NCBI RefSeq assembly: GCF_001879205.1
Contig: NZ_MLFK01000001.1
Span: 1 to 64,000, forward strand
Direction of reading: 5' to 3'
DNA: 64,000 nt
Origin: Flavobacterium johnsoniae
GTDB taxonomy: Bacteria > Bacteroidota > Bacteroidia > Flavobacteriales > Flavobacteriaceae
Shown here: piece by piece, positions 1 through 9,341 of the stretch
How positions within the stretch are numbered: the first letter of the stretch is position 1
Layout of the letters: every line of letters begins with the position of its first letter
Notes under the pieces: generated by a model
Told to the model about the DNA's origin: nothing
Database searches by the model: none
Seen by the model: the letters and a program-made list of their open reading frames with translations, nothing else
Program-made: the position numbers and the translations under genes

Positions 1-2669
1 GGTAAATTCAGCATTGCAAAAGATGCTTCAACCGTGCTTAATGATTTTTGATGACAATGTCCGTGAATCTTTATTGTTTTCTCAACATCTGAAAATTGTC
101 CGGAATGAATTTTCCCTTTTGTAATTTCTCTTTTAAAGAATTCTTCAACCGTAAAAGTATTTTTTGATAGTGCTTCAGCACTTTCTTTGTCTTTTGCCAG
201 CCGAATATATTCGTCTCTAAAAGTCAATATTGCCGATGGTTCTATTCCGATTAAAGGGGTTTCTTCAGAAATTAAATCTTTAAAAACGGCGACATTTTTA
301 TTGGCGATTTCTTGTGCTTCTTCCAGAAAACCTTTTGATATAAATGCTCTTCCGCTTTCTTCATGGTCCGTAATTATGACTTCATAACCCAATCCGGTCA
401 ATAATTCGTAAGCATCAATTCCGACAGAAACATCATAATAATTCGTAAACTCATCGCAAAAAAGATATACTTTTCCGTTTTTAAAAGAATTGGTCTCCGC
501 TGATTTTCTATTCTTTTCGTACCATTTTTTAAAAGTCTTTGGCGCCAATAAAGGCACTTGTCTTTGAGGTGCAATTCCCATGCTTTTTTTCACCAAAGAC
601 AAATTAGAAACAAAATTGGTCATCGATGGCGCAATACTTCCTAACTTATTTAATTTGGAATTGAAAGCAAATATTTTATTACGAACAGAAAATCCATTTG
701 CTTTTTGATATTGATATAAAAATTCGGCTTTTAAAGTTGCTACATCTACATTACTTGGGCATTCACTTGCACAGGCTTTACAGCTTACGCACAATTCAAA
801 CACTTTATACAATTCTTCGTGATCGAATTTATTGTCTTTTTCAGAATTTGTCAGATATTCTCTCAGCGCATTAGCTCTGGCGCGAGTCGTATCTTTTTCG
901 TTTCGGGTGGCGCGGTAACTCGGACACAAAGTTCCTCCCGCCGAAGGCATTTTTCTACAATCGCCTGAACCATTGCATTTTTCAGCGGCGCGTAAAATTC
1001 CCATGCTGTCTGAAAAGTCCTGAATGGTTTTAATATTGGGCTCTATTCTCCCTGCTTCAAAACGAAGATTTTCATCCATTTTAGAAGCATTTACAATTTT
1101 TCCAACGTTTAAAATGGTATTTGGATCAAATGCCTTTTTTATTCGTTTCAGCAATTCATAATTTTTATCGCCAATCATAAAAGGCAGAAACTCTCCTCTT
1201 AAAATACCGTCGCCATGTTCACCACTTAGTGAACCTCTGTATCTTTTCACCAAGTGAGCCACTTCCGTGGAAATATTTCTAAACTGGTGTAATCCTTCTT
1301 TTGTTTTTAAATTTATCTTCGGACGTAAGTGTAATTCTCCCGCTCCGGCATGTGCATAATAAATCGCACTTTGGCCATGCCTTTCCATCATGGCCGCAAA
1401 ATCGGCAATATAATTGGGCAGATCGCTGAGTTCAACTGCGGTATCTTCAATAGAATCGGCTGCTTTGTCATCGCCAACAATACTTCCTAAAAGTCCTAAA
1501 CCTGCTTTTCGAACCTCGTTTACTTTATCAATATCAGTTCCGTAAATTTTAGGCAGTGCATATCCAAAATTATTATCCTGCAACTCCTTAATCAAAGCAT
1601 CGGCCTGTAATTCGGCATCTTCCATACTAATATGCGATCCTACTTCAAGCATAATTACTGCTTTAGGTTCTCCCACGATAAAAAATCGGTTTTTAGCCTG
1701 TTCTCTATTAGTTTTGGTACAATCTAGTATCGTATCATCCATCATTTCGCAGGTGTACAAATGATGTTTCATTGCCGTAACCACCGCTTCTAAACTTTCC
1801 TGAATGGTATGAAAATGTGCCACAACCATAATATTGTTTGTGGGCGGCAAATCGTCTGCTTTCAAAGTTATTTCGGTTGTAAACGCCAGAGTTCCTTCGC
1901 TTCCGCAAAGTAATTTCCCTAAATTGATTGTATCTTCAGTTCCCGAAAACAGTTCTGATTTTAGTAATGCATCAATCGCATAACCTGTATTTCGTCTGTG
2001 AATTTCGGGCTTTGGAAATTCCCTTTTGATTTCTTCCTGATTTTCTTTATTCGAAAGTTCCTCGTAAATCGTTTTGTAAATTTTACTTTCTAAAGAATCC
2101 CCTTTTGTCTTCTCTATAAATGCTGCAGAAGTTAAATCTTTAAATACCGCCGTACTTCCGTCACTCAAAACGGCTTTTATCTCGACAATTTTATCTCGTG
2201 TAACACCATAGCGAATTGAAGTTGTTCCTGATGAATTATTGCCCACCATACCGCCAATCATACATCGATTTGTGGTAGAAGTTGTCGGGCTGAAAAACAA
2301 ACCGTGCGGCTTTAAAAATAAATTCAGTTCATCCCGAATTACCCCGGGTTGCACTGTTATCGTTTTCTTTTCGGCATCAAAAGAAACAATTTTGGTAAAA
2401 TGTTTCGAAACGTCTACAATTATTCCGTTTCCAACAGTTTGACCCGCCAAAGAAGTTCCTGCCGTTCTTGGTGTTATTGAAATATTATTTTCTGAAGCAA
2501 AGCGAATGATTTTTACAATATCATCTTCGGTTTTAGGAATTGCAACAGCTTTCGGCATAATTCTGTAGGCCGAAGCATCTGTAGCATACAGCTTTTTATG
2601 AAGTTCATCATAAAAAAGAGTTCCTTCTAAGGAATCAGATAGTTGTTGTAATTGAAGAGAATCGGGCAT
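1..2669 (-). CDS. FAD-linked oxidase with Fe-S and cysteine-rich domains (YdiJ/D-2-hydroxyacid dehydrogenase-like), partial
   Basis: This frame is open from the ATG at 2669 to the left edge, giving 889 codons without the C-terminus. The N-terminal half is an FAD_binding_4 domain (PRTAGTSLAGQ and GGMVGNNSSGTTSIRYG, about residues 65-140), followed by the FAD-oxidase C domain (YYAHAGAGELHLRP, SGEHGDG). A cysteine motif CNGSGDCRK near 565 and CVSCKACASECP near 625 are 4Fe-4S-type sites, and HGHCHQKS near 870 begins a CCG-type domain. Proteins of this architecture (about 970-1000 aa) oxidise D-2-hydroxyacids such as D-lactate or D-2-hydroxyglutarate and pass electrons through Fe-S centres. The substrate cannot be read from the sequence. 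The missing C-terminus is due only to the window edge. Confidence 0.88.
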   Translation of the reverse strand, partial: MPDSLQLQQLSDSLEGTLFYDELHKKLYATDASAYRIMPKAVAIPKTEDDIVKIIRFASENNISITPRTAGTSLAGQTVGNGIIVDVSKHFTKIVSFDAEKKTITVQPGVIRDELNLFLKPHGLFFSPTTSTTNRCMIGGMVGNNSSGTTSIRYGVTRDKIVEIKAVLSDGSTAVFKDLTSAAFIEKTKGDSLESKIYKTIYEELSNKENQEEIKREFPKPEIHRRNTGYAIDALLKSELFSGTEDTINLGKLLCGSEGTLAFTTEITLKADDLPPTNNIMVVAHFHTIQESLEAVVTAMKHHLYTCEMMDDTILDCTKTNREQAKNRFFIVGEPKAVIMLEVGSHISMEDAELQADALIKELQDNNFGYALPKIYGTDIDKVNEVRKAGLGLLGSIVGDDKAADSIEDTAVELSDLPNYIADFAAMMERHGQSAIYYAHAGAGELHLRPKINLKTKEGLHQFRNISTEVAHLVKRYRGSLSGEHGDGILRGEFLPFMIGDKNYELLKRIKKAFDPNTILNVGKIVNASKMDENLRFEAGRIEPNIKTIQDFSDSMGILRAAEKCNGSGDCRKMPSAGGTLCPSYRATRNEKDTTRARANALREYLTNSEKDNKFDHEELYKVFELCVSCKACASECPSNVDVATLKAEFLYQYQKANGFSVRNKIFAFNSKLNKLGSIAPSMTNFVSNLSLVKKSMGIAPQRQVPLLAPKTFKKWYEKNRKSAETNSFKNGKVYLFCDEFTNYYDVSVGIDAYELLTGLGYEVIITDHEESGRAFISKGFLEEAQEIANKNVAVFKDLISEETPLIGIEPSAILTFRDEYIRLAKDKESAEALSKNTFTVEEFFKREITKGKIHSGQFSDVEKTIKIHGHCHQKSLSTVEASFAMLNL

Positions 2670-2747
2670 TTATTTTGTTGTATTGCTTTTGGTTGGTAAT
2701 TTTAAAATTCTATTTTGATTGTGTTAACCATTAGATATAATTAATTC

Positions 2748-2884
2748 AACACATAGAAACATAGATTTAACCTTTTTAAAAAAGGCGTTTCACTTATTTA
2801 AAACAAACATAGAGAGCTATGTGTTAGAAACATGTTTCTTTTTATATTCTTTTACACACAATCAAAACTATGTTTCTATGTGTT
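2748..2884. repeat. Intergenic inverted-repeat element, copy 1 of 4
   Basis: A 137 bp AT-rich unit has perfect 17 bp terminal inverted repeats: AACACATAGAAACATAG at 2748-2764 and its complement at 2868-2884. The interior holds AAAAAGGCGTTTCACTT and TAGAAACATGTTTCTTTTTA, both conserved in the other copies. No ORF is seen. It lies between the oxidoreductase start and the nagB fusion end. Confidence 0.85.
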
Positions 2885-2907
2885 AAATCAATTTTTTTAT
2901 TAATTAC

Positions 2908-2936
2908 ACCTGACGGGTTTTGAAAACCCGTCAGGT
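2908..2936 (-). terminator. Perfect 13 bp stem hairpin after the NagB-PIG-L fusion
   Basis: ACCTGACGGGTTT pairs perfectly with AAACCCGTCAGGT around a 3 nt loop. It sits 33 bp past the stop of the NagB-PIG-L fusion gene. There is no long T-run on either side, so the terminator role is inferred from strength and position. Confidence 0.55.
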
Positions 2937-2969
2937 TTATCACCGAAAAGATTAACTTTTCAGAAATTA

Positions 2970-4895
2970 CTAATAATCAAAACGTTTAAAAGCTTCAATA
3001 GCTTCGTATTCTGCCAATCCTAGTTCGTCATAAAGAACTGCGGTATTTTTGTTACGATCTTCGGCTCTAACCCAGAATTCTCTGGAGTCATTCCCCTGAA
3101 ACATAACTCTGTCTTTTTGAGATTGATGGTATAAAATAGCGTGGCGTTTCAGCAATACTTCTGATGGAGAAAGCGGTACAGCCATATCAATTTCATGGAT
3201 ATCCCATTCGTGCCATGCGCCTCTGTAAAGCCACAGCCAGCAGTCGTCCATATATTTTTCAGGTTTTAATTCTTTCATGGCTGCAAAAATCGCATTCAGA
3301 CAAACTTCATGTGTTCCATGCGGGTCTGCTAAATCTCCGGCTGCAAATACCTGATGCGGTTTTATTCTGGCAATGATTTCTTTTACAATGGCAATATCTT
3401 CAGCCCCTAACGGATTCTTTTTTACCTGTCCTGTTTCGTAAAAAGGAAGATCCAAAAAGTGTGTATTTTCATCTTTTAAGCCGATGTATCTTGTTGCTGC
3501 ATAAGATTCTCTTCTTCTGATTAATCCTTTTAACTTTCTAACCTCAAGAGAATCAATCTGATTTTCTGATTTGTTGTTTAAAAACTCAATAACCGATTTG
3601 AAGTTGATATCTTTTGGAAGATTTCCGCCCGTGAAATCGTTGCATACTTCAGCAAATTTCAAGGCTTCATCATCTGTAACGGCAATATTTCCAGAGGTTT
3701 GATATACTACGTGTACATCATGTCCTTGTTTTATCAATTTTGAAAAAGTTCCCCCCATCGAAATCACGTCATCATCCGGATGCGGACTGAAAAGGATCAC
3801 TCGTTTTTTGGCAGGATTGGCTCTTTCCGGACGATGAGAATCGTCGGTGTTTGGTTTTCCGCCAGGCCAGCCTGTAATGGTGTGCTGAAGAATATTGAAC
3901 ATATTAATATTCAAATCGTAAGCAGAACCTTCCAATGCTAATAAATCAGACATTCCGTTGTTGTTGTAGTCACGGTCTGTTAGTTTTAAAATAGACTGGT
4001 TTGTTTTCTGGCACAGCCAAACAATAGCTTTGCTTTTTAATTCTTGTGTCCAGATGCATTCTCCAACCAGCCAAGGCGTTTTAAAACGCGTCAATTCTGA
4101 TGCAGCAGACTGATCCAGAACGAAAGTGGCGTTTGGATGGTTTTGCAAAAAAGTTGCCGGAACTTCTGAACTTACTTCACCCTGAATGGTTCTTTTGATG
4201 ATATCGGCTTTGTTTTGTCCCCATGCCATCAAAACGATTCTTTTAGATCGCATAATGGTAGAAACCCCCATGGTAATCGCTCTTTTCGGAACGTTGTCAA
4301 TACCGTTAAAATCAGATGAGGCATCTACTCTAGTAATATGATCCAGTGTAATAATTCGTGTTCCTGAATTGATGTGTGATCCCGGTTCGTTGAAACCAAC
4401 GTGACCTGTACGACCAATTCCCAGCAGTTGAAAATCAAGCCCTCCGGCATTTTTAATTTTCATTTCATAATCAATGCAGTATTGGTTCAACTGATCTAAA
4501 TCAATTGTTCCGTCGGGAATATTTACATTTTCGGGCTTAATATCAATATGATTAAAAAGATGCTGATGCATGAAGTAATGGTAACTTTGTCGGCTCTCTT
4601 TAGTCATTGGATAATATTCATCCAGGTTAAAAGTGATTACATTGCTAAAGCTCAGCCCATCTTTATGCATTCGAACTAATTCTTCATATACTTTTATAGG
4701 AGAAGATCCTGTAGCAAGACCCAGTACACAGGATTCGTTAGCGGCTTGTTTGGAAAGTATTAATTCAGCTATTTCTTGAGCGACATTTTTTGAAGCTTCT
4801 GCAGAATTCTCAAAGATCACATTATGATTTTTTTCGAATCGTGTTTCTTCAAATTTTCCGGGTATGTCGTAAGCTAAAGAAGTAGTGGTTTTCAT
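2970..4895 (-). CDS. nagB: Glucosamine-6-phosphate deaminase (NagB-like) fused to a PIG-L/LmbE deacetylase domain
   Basis: The gene encodes 641 aa from the ATG at 4895. An in-frame ATG at 4949 exists, but the 18 extra residues are unlike the family and would overlap the promoter. Residues 1-300 form a NagB/SIS-like domain: LGLATGSSP near 58, FNLDEYYP near 89, GIGRTGHVGFNEP at 159-171. E. coli NagB has Asp141 in this last motif where Thr163 is found here; His165 and Glu170 are kept. Residues 365-640 form a PIG-L domain with PHPDDD (371-376) and a later DPHGTHE, the expected Zn ligands. Known NagB converts GlcN-6-P to Fru-6-P, and PIG-L enzymes deacetylate GlcNAc groups. The fusion suggests deacetylation plus deamination in one protein, which is inference. 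It lies beside a DeoR regulator and the MurNAc locus. Confidence 0.88.
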   Translation of the reverse strand: MKTTTSLAYDIPGKFEETRFEKNHNVIFENSAEASKNVAQEIAELILSKQAANESCVLGLATGSSPIKVYEELVRMHKDGLSFSNVITFNLDEYYPMTKESRQSYHYFMHQHLFNHIDIKPENVNIPDGTIDLDQLNQYCIDYEMKIKNAGGLDFQLLGIGRTGHVGFNEPGSHINSGTRIITLDHITRVDASSDFNGIDNVPKRAITMGVSTIMRSKRIVLMAWGQNKADIIKRTIQGEVSSEVPATFLQNHPNATFVLDQSAASELTRFKTPWLVGECIWTQELKSKAIVWLCQKTNQSILKLTDRDYNNNGMSDLLALEGSAYDLNINMFNILQHTITGWPGGKPNTDDSHRPERANPAKKRVILFSPHPDDDVISMGGTFSKLIKQGHDVHVVYQTSGNIAVTDDEALKFAEVCNDFTGGNLPKDINFKSVIEFLNNKSENQIDSLEVRKLKGLIRRRESYAATRYIGLKDENTHFLDLPFYETGQVKKNPLGAEDIAIVKEIIARIKPHQVFAAGDLADPHGTHEVCLNAIFAAMKELKPEKYMDDCWLWLYRGAWHEWDIHEIDMAVPLSPSEVLLKRHAILYHQSQKDRVMFQGNDSREFWVRAEDRNKNTAVLYDELGLAEYEAIEAFKRFDY

Positions 4896-4927
4896 AATAT
4901 ATTGATTGTAGTTAAAATTAGTTTTAA

Positions 4928-4954
4928 CAAATATATATACAAAAAACAAAACAA
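4928..4954 (-). promoter_or_regulatory. Putative promoter of the NagB-PIG-L gene
   Basis: On the minus strand TATATTTG (4935-4928) matches the Bacteroidota -7 consensus TAnnTTTG, and a TTG lies upstream at 4954-4952 (16 bp spacing). The box is about 33 bp before the ATG at 4895 and directly downstream of the inverted TTTGCGTTATTT boxes. Confidence 0.55.
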
Positions 4955-4962
4955 ATACATTA

Positions 4963-5003
4963 TTTTGCGTTATTTAACAAAATTAAATTCAAATAACGCA
5001 AAA
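4963..5003. promoter_or_regulatory. Inverted-repeat operator, likely bound by the adjacent DeoR regulator
   Basis: TTTTGCGTTATTT at 4963-4975 is repeated as its exact complement at 4991-5003, separated by 15 bp. Another related box (minus-strand TGCGTTTTTT) follows to about 5010. The same word recurs before the susC gene. Being upstream of the nagB-fusion promoter and next to deoR, it is a good candidate DeoR site. Confidence 0.6.
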
Positions 5004-5035
5004 AAACGCAGAAAAGTTTGACTTACTTTTTAAAT

Positions 5036-5785
5036 TTATAATATAAAGACACCTGATTTGCGGTATTCTTCCAGTCTGGCATCTTCCGGATCTAAATTGG
5101 TTACAATCGTATCGAGCTGATTCAAATCACAGACAACATGCGGCATTTTGGTATTTAATTTATCCGCAGAAAACATAGACACAACCCTATCAGAAGCTTC
5201 TATCATGGCTTTTTTAACAATCGAGATTTCATATCCAATCTCCGTTAAGCCTTGTTTTATATTAATACTGCTGGCACCAATAAAGCAAATATCAGCTTTA
5301 ATTTTAGACACAACCTGAATCACGTCCATACCAATTGTTACCATTGCGTTTTTTTGCATTTTCCCTCCAATAAATATTAAATCAATATTTGGGTGCTGGG
5401 ACAGTTGCATTGCTATTGGAAGGCTGTAAGTATAAATAGTAGCTTTTAAATGAGACGGAATTAATTTTGCAAAAACCAAATTTGTACTTCCTCCGCTCAT
5501 TATAATAACTTGGTCATCATGCAATAAAGACAATGCTTTTGTTGCGATTGCTTTCTTTTCTTCTTCGCCGGAAATATGGATATCAAAAACATCTGCAGAT
5601 TTTTCTTTAACCTGAACTGCCCCGCCATACACCTTCTCCAGCAGTTTCTTACTATCCAGTTCGTTTAAATCCCTTCTAATTGTATCTTCTGACAAATCCA
5701 GAGCCAAAGCTAAATCTGTTGTGACAACCTTCTGTTCTTCAACAAGCTTAGTCATTATATATTTATGTCTTTCGGCTTTCAGCAT
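5036..5785 (-). CDS. DeoR-family transcriptional regulator
   Basis: The protein has 249 aa. The N-terminus is a DeoR winged helix-turn-helix (RHKYIMTKLVEEQKVVTTDL, then LDLSEDTIRRDLNELD). The C-terminal DeoRC sensor domain has IIMSGGSTNLVFAKLIP, the sugar-phosphate-binding segment typical of the family, and ICFIGASSINIKQGLT. DeoR proteins of sugar loci respond to phosphorylated sugars; here the likely effector is an amino-sugar phosphate (inference from context). It is transcribed with the same orientation as the nagB fusion, 140 bp upstream of it, and divergent from susC, with TTTGCGTT boxes on both sides. Confidence 0.88.
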   Translation of the reverse strand: MLKAERHKYIMTKLVEEQKVVTTDLALALDLSEDTIRRDLNELDSKKLLEKVYGGAVQVKEKSADVFDIHISGEEEKKAIATKALSLLHDDQVIIMSGGSTNLVFAKLIPSHLKATIYTYSLPIAMQLSQHPNIDLIFIGGKMQKNAMVTIGMDVIQVVSKIKADICFIGASSINIKQGLTEIGYEISIVKKAMIEASDRVVSMFSADKLNTKMPHVVCDLNQLDTIVTNLDPEDARLEEYRKSGVFIL

Positions 5786-5809
5786 TTTTTAAAAAGTTAA
5801 AATTCAGCA

Positions 5810-5817
5810 CAAATATA
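5810..5817 (-). promoter_or_regulatory. Putative -7 box of the DeoR gene
   Basis: On the minus strand TATATTTG matches TAnnTTTG, 24 bp before the ATG at 5785. No convincing TTG -33 element was found at the usual distance. Confidence 0.4.
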
Positions 5818-5864
5818 TCAAATAATTCAATTGAAAATTGCGCATTTGTAAGAAAGTGCAATAG

Positions 5865-5937
5865 TTTGCGTTTTTTAGACTCAAAAATAAAACAGGAAAG
5901 AATTTACATGTAAAATTTGCGTTGTTTTGCGTTATTT
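5865..5937 (+). promoter_or_regulatory. Direct TTTGCGTT operator boxes upstream of susC
   Basis: TTTGCGTTTTTT lies at 5865-5876, and TTTGCGTTGTTT (5916-5927) and TTTGCGTTATTT (5926-5937) overlap by two bases, giving a 10 bp phased direct repeat. The last box is identical to the arms of the inverted site before the nagB fusion. Shared DeoR control of deoR/susC and the nagB fusion is inferred. Confidence 0.55.
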
Positions 5938-5991
5938 TAGTCAATTTTAGAAAAAAAGTTCAAAAAACTGCATTTATATGCAATAAATAAA

Positions 5992-5999
5992 TATATTTG
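5992..5999 (+). promoter_or_regulatory. Putative -7 box of susC
   Basis: TATATTTG matches the TAnnTTTG consensus, 30 bp before the susC ATG at 6030. No clear TTG sits at -33, which fits a regulated promoter. Confidence 0.45.
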
Positions 6000-6029
6000 C
6001 TCAACAACCATTAAAAAAACCAAATAATC

Positions 6030-9000
6030 ATGAAAAAATTATTTCTTATTTCATTGTTGGTTTTGTTCATTCAAGCAACATTTGGGCAAACAAAAACAAT
6101 TACTGGAACTGTCAAAAACAAAGCAGACGGGATTCCGATACCTGGAGTCAGTGTTCTTATTCAGGGAACCTCAAACGGAAGCACAACTGATTTTGACGGA
6201 AATTACAGCATTTCTGTATCAGCAGGACAAACATTAAGTTTCAGCTACATGGGCTTTGAAACCAGATTAGTAAAAGTGGAAGGACAACAAAAAATTAACG
6301 TTGATCTTTCTGAAAGTACTTCAAAACTTGATGAAGTAGTTGTAGTAGGATTCTCTTCTCAAAAGAAAACAAATTTAACCGGAGCTGTTGCCTCAATCGA
6401 TGTAGCTAAAACAATTGGAAGCAGACCGCTGACAGATGTGAGCAAAGCTTTACAAGGAACAACACCGGGGGTAAATGTTAGTTTTAACTCAGGAAATATT
6501 AACCGTGCCGCTAACATTAATATACGTGGAGCTGGTACAATTAATGGTTCAGACGCTCCTTTAATATTAGTTGACGGAGTACCAACAGATTTATCGCTTA
6601 TTAATCCAAATGATATCGCAACGATGTCTGTACTGAAAGACGCAGCTTCAGCTTCTATTTATGGAGCTCGTGCCGCTTTTGGGGTAGTTTTGATTACTAC
6701 TAAAGGAGGAAAATCAGGTGAAGGAAAAGTGAGATTCTCTTATTCTGCTAATACCGCTTTTACAAATCCAATTTCTACTTTAAAATTCTTAGATCCAACA
6801 GTAGAAATTCCGGGATTAATTGCTGCAGGTACTCGTACTGATGGTGCTGTGCCAGAGATCTTTGGTGCAAACTACAATACTTTACTGGCCGGAATTAAAA
6901 ACTGGAAAGAAAAATATGCAAATAATCGTACCAGCCGTGAAATGGTTTATGGTGAAGACTGGGAGATTAAAAACGGTACACCTTATTTCTACAGAGTTTG
7001 GGATGCTAATAAAGAATTGTATGCAAGCAACGCACTGCAGACAACGCACAACTTATCTGCACAAGGTAACTTAGGAGAAAAAAGTTCTTTCTTCGCTTCT
7101 ATTGCCCTTACTAACCAAGAGGGTATGTTAAGAGTTAATCAGGAACAAAGACAAAGAACAAACATTAACTTAGGTTTCACTACAAAATTAGCTGACTGGC
7201 TTACTGGAGACTTCAAAGTAATGACTATTAACAGCTCTTACGATCAGCCGTTTAATTACTATGGCGGTTCTGGTACAGATGATACCAGCTATGGTGGTTA
7301 CTTTGGTTATGCGCTTCGCTGGGGGCAGTATTTTCCAAACTTTGGAACGTACAGAGGATATAATTTCCGTACTGCGGGAGGATATATCTCAAATGCATCA
7401 AGAAACGAAAACATCAAACGTAATAACAGGCTGAGTGCAAAACTTACAGCAGATATTACAAAAGATTTCAACATTATCGCTGAAGTAAGCAACGTAACTG
7501 AATTTTATAACCGAAAACAAAACGGTGGTAAATTCCTTGCTTGGGACAGCTGGTCGGCTATGCCTTATGATGCAACCACAATTCAAACGGCTACACCAGC
7601 CACTCTTGAAGCAGGAAACGATTATGTAGCGCAGTCAAAATCTGAGTCAACTACAAATGTTGTAAACATTTATGGTAACTACAAAAAACAATTAGGAGGC
7701 CACAACTTCAAAGTATTAGGAGGTTTTAACTCAGAGTGGCAGGATTTCTCTCGTAATTATGCGAGAAGAAATACACTTTTAGACAAATCAAAACCAGAGT
7801 TTAACCTTGCAGTAGGAGAACAATTTGTTTCGGGCTCTGCAAATACTTCTCTTAATCCGGCAGAAACAACGTATTCAATTGCAGGTTTCTTTGCTCGTTT
7901 AAATTATGATTATAACGGAATTTATTTATTAGAATTAAATGCTCGTTACGATGGTTCTTCAAAATTCCCTACAAACGAACAATGGGGATTCTTCCCTTCT
8001 GCTTCTGTAGGATATAAAATTGTGAATGAAAAATTCATGGAAAGCACACGCGGCTGGTTAAATGACCTTAAACTTCGTGCTTCTATTGGATCAATTGGAA
8101 ACCAAAACGTAGGAAACAACGCGTTCTTATCGATATTAAATTCAGCAAATCCTTCATGGGTAAACAGCGGTTCTACACTGCCGCCTTCTACAGGATTACC
8201 AACAAACGTTGACCCTGCCTTAACTTGGGAAAAAGTATATACTAAAGATGTAGGTATCGATATTAAAATATTTGACATGTTAGGTGCTTCTTTTGACTGG
8301 TATCAACGCGACACAAAAGGAATGCTGGCTCCCGGTATAACGCTTCCGGGTTCATTTGGTCAAAGTGCGGCACAAACCAACTCTGGAAACATGAGAACAA
8401 GAGGCTGGGAATTGTCTTTGAATTTCAACAAACAATTAAGCGAAACGGCTTCGGTATTTGTTGATGTAGCATTATCTGATTACAAATCTGTAATCACCAA
8501 ATGGAACAATACTTCTAAATTACTAGGTTTAGTTACTCCTACTACATATCCTTACTATGATGGTTATGAAATTGGGCAGATCTGGGGTTTAACAAGCGAC
8601 AGACTTCTTCAATCTGATGACGTAATCACTAATAATGGAAAAACGGTAAATGGTGTTGATTACTCTAAAACAATGGTTGGTAACTTTAAATACGGAGCAG
8701 GAGATGTTCATTATGTGGATGTTGACGGAGACGGAGCTATAACTCGTGGTGCAGGAACTGCTGACGATCATGGAGATTTGAAAAAAATTGGTAATTCAAC
8801 TCCTCGTTACAAATACGGTATAACATTAGGTGGAAAATACCGCGGATTTGATATTTCAGGTTTCTTCCAGGGAGTTGGTAAACGCGATTACTGGGCGGCT
8901 TCAGATGCGGTATTGCCTTTCTATCGTGCGCCTCAGCAAATGTATGAAAACCAGGCTGATTACTGGACAGAGACAAATACTCAGGCTTACTGGCCAAACC

Positions 9001-9317
9001 CATATTACGGAAACGAAGCCAATACTCTTGGCGCAGGTACTTCAGGTTCAAACAACTTTGTTACATCAACAAGATATTTATTAGACATGTCTTATTTCCG
9101 TCTAAAAAATGTTACGCTTGGATATTCACTTCCAAAAGAGCTTGTAAAAAGAGCCCGTTTAGAGAAAGTCAGAATTTATGCTTCTGGTGAAAACCTGGTA
9201 ACCTGGGCAGACAAACGTCTTCCTGTGGATCCTGAAATTGACGAGACAGAAGTTTTCTGGGGAAGAGCTTATCCTTATACCAAAACAATGTCTTTTGGTG
9301 TTGAGCTTTCTTTCTAA
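6030..9317 (+). CDS. SusC/RagA-family TonB-linked outer-membrane transporter
   Basis: This 1095 aa protein has a signal peptide (MKKLFLISLLVLFIQATFGQ), then a carboxypeptidase-regulatory-like beta-sandwich (GTVKNKADGIPIPGVSVLI, about 25-105), a plug with NINIRGAGTINGSDAPLILV and VLKDAASASIYGARAAFGV, and a long beta-barrel ending in Phe. There is no STN domain, so it probably does not signal to a FecR. It forms the outer-membrane channel for an oligomer delivered by the SusD partner 24 bp downstream. The locus (NamZ, MurQ, NagZ domain) points to peptidoglycan or amino-sugar fragments as the ligand, which is inference. Confidence 0.95.
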   Translation: MKKLFLISLLVLFIQATFGQTKTITGTVKNKADGIPIPGVSVLIQGTSNGSTTDFDGNYSISVSAGQTLSFSYMGFETRLVKVEGQQKINVDLSESTSKLDEVVVVGFSSQKKTNLTGAVASIDVAKTIGSRPLTDVSKALQGTTPGVNVSFNSGNINRAANINIRGAGTINGSDAPLILVDGVPTDLSLINPNDIATMSVLKDAASASIYGARAAFGVVLITTKGGKSGEGKVRFSYSANTAFTNPISTLKFLDPTVEIPGLIAAGTRTDGAVPEIFGANYNTLLAGIKNWKEKYANNRTSREMVYGEDWEIKNGTPYFYRVWDANKELYASNALQTTHNLSAQGNLGEKSSFFASIALTNQEGMLRVNQEQRQRTNINLGFTTKLADWLTGDFKVMTINSSYDQPFNYYGGSGTDDTSYGGYFGYALRWGQYFPNFGTYRGYNFRTAGGYISNASRNENIKRNNRLSAKLTADITKDFNIIAEVSNVTEFYNRKQNGGKFLAWDSWSAMPYDATTIQTATPATLEAGNDYVAQSKSESTTNVVNIYGNYKKQLGGHNFKVLGGFNSEWQDFSRNYARRNTLLDKSKPEFNLAVGEQFVSGSANTSLNPAETTYSIAGFFARLNYDYNGIYLLELNARYDGSSKFPTNEQWGFFPSASVGYKIVNEKFMESTRGWLNDLKLRASIGSIGNQNVGNNAFLSILNSANPSWVNSGSTLPPSTGLPTNVDPALTWEKVYTKDVGIDIKIFDMLGASFDWYQRDTKGMLAPGITLPGSFGQSAAQTNSGNMRTRGWELSLNFNKQLSETASVFVDVALSDYKSVITKWNNTSKLLGLVTPTTYPYYDGYEIGQIWGLTSDRLLQSDDVITNNGKTVNGVDYSKTMVGNFKYGAGDVHYVDVDGDGAITRGAGTADDHGDLKKIGNSTPRYKYGITLGGKYRGFDISGFFQGVGKRDYWAASDAVLPFYRAPQQMYENQADYWTETNTQAYWPNPYYGNEANTLGAGTSGSNNFVTSTRYLLDMSYFRLKNVTLGYSLPKELVKRARLEKVRIYASGENLVTWADKRLPVDPEIDETEVFWGRAYPYTKTMSFGVELSF

Positions 9318-9341
9318 TCCTAACAATACAAAACTTTTAAA

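Noticed and set aside
187..387. Short plus-strand frames at 187-387 and 2239-2442
   Set aside because: Both are antisense to the 889-codon FAD/Fe-S oxidoreductase frame, whose motifs are clear.
2748..2884. Four-copy repeat as a CRISPR array
   Set aside because: The copies are many kilobases apart, not regularly spaced, and have internal variation and terminal inverted repeats instead of spacers.
4896..4949. Longer start for the NagB-PIG-L protein at 4949
   Set aside because: The extra 18 residues overlap the -7 box, and the family normally begins at the second Met.
6820..9084. Several 60-110 codon frames on both strands within the susC gene
   Set aside because: All are shadows of the 1095 aa SusC coding sequence, without signal peptides or motifs.
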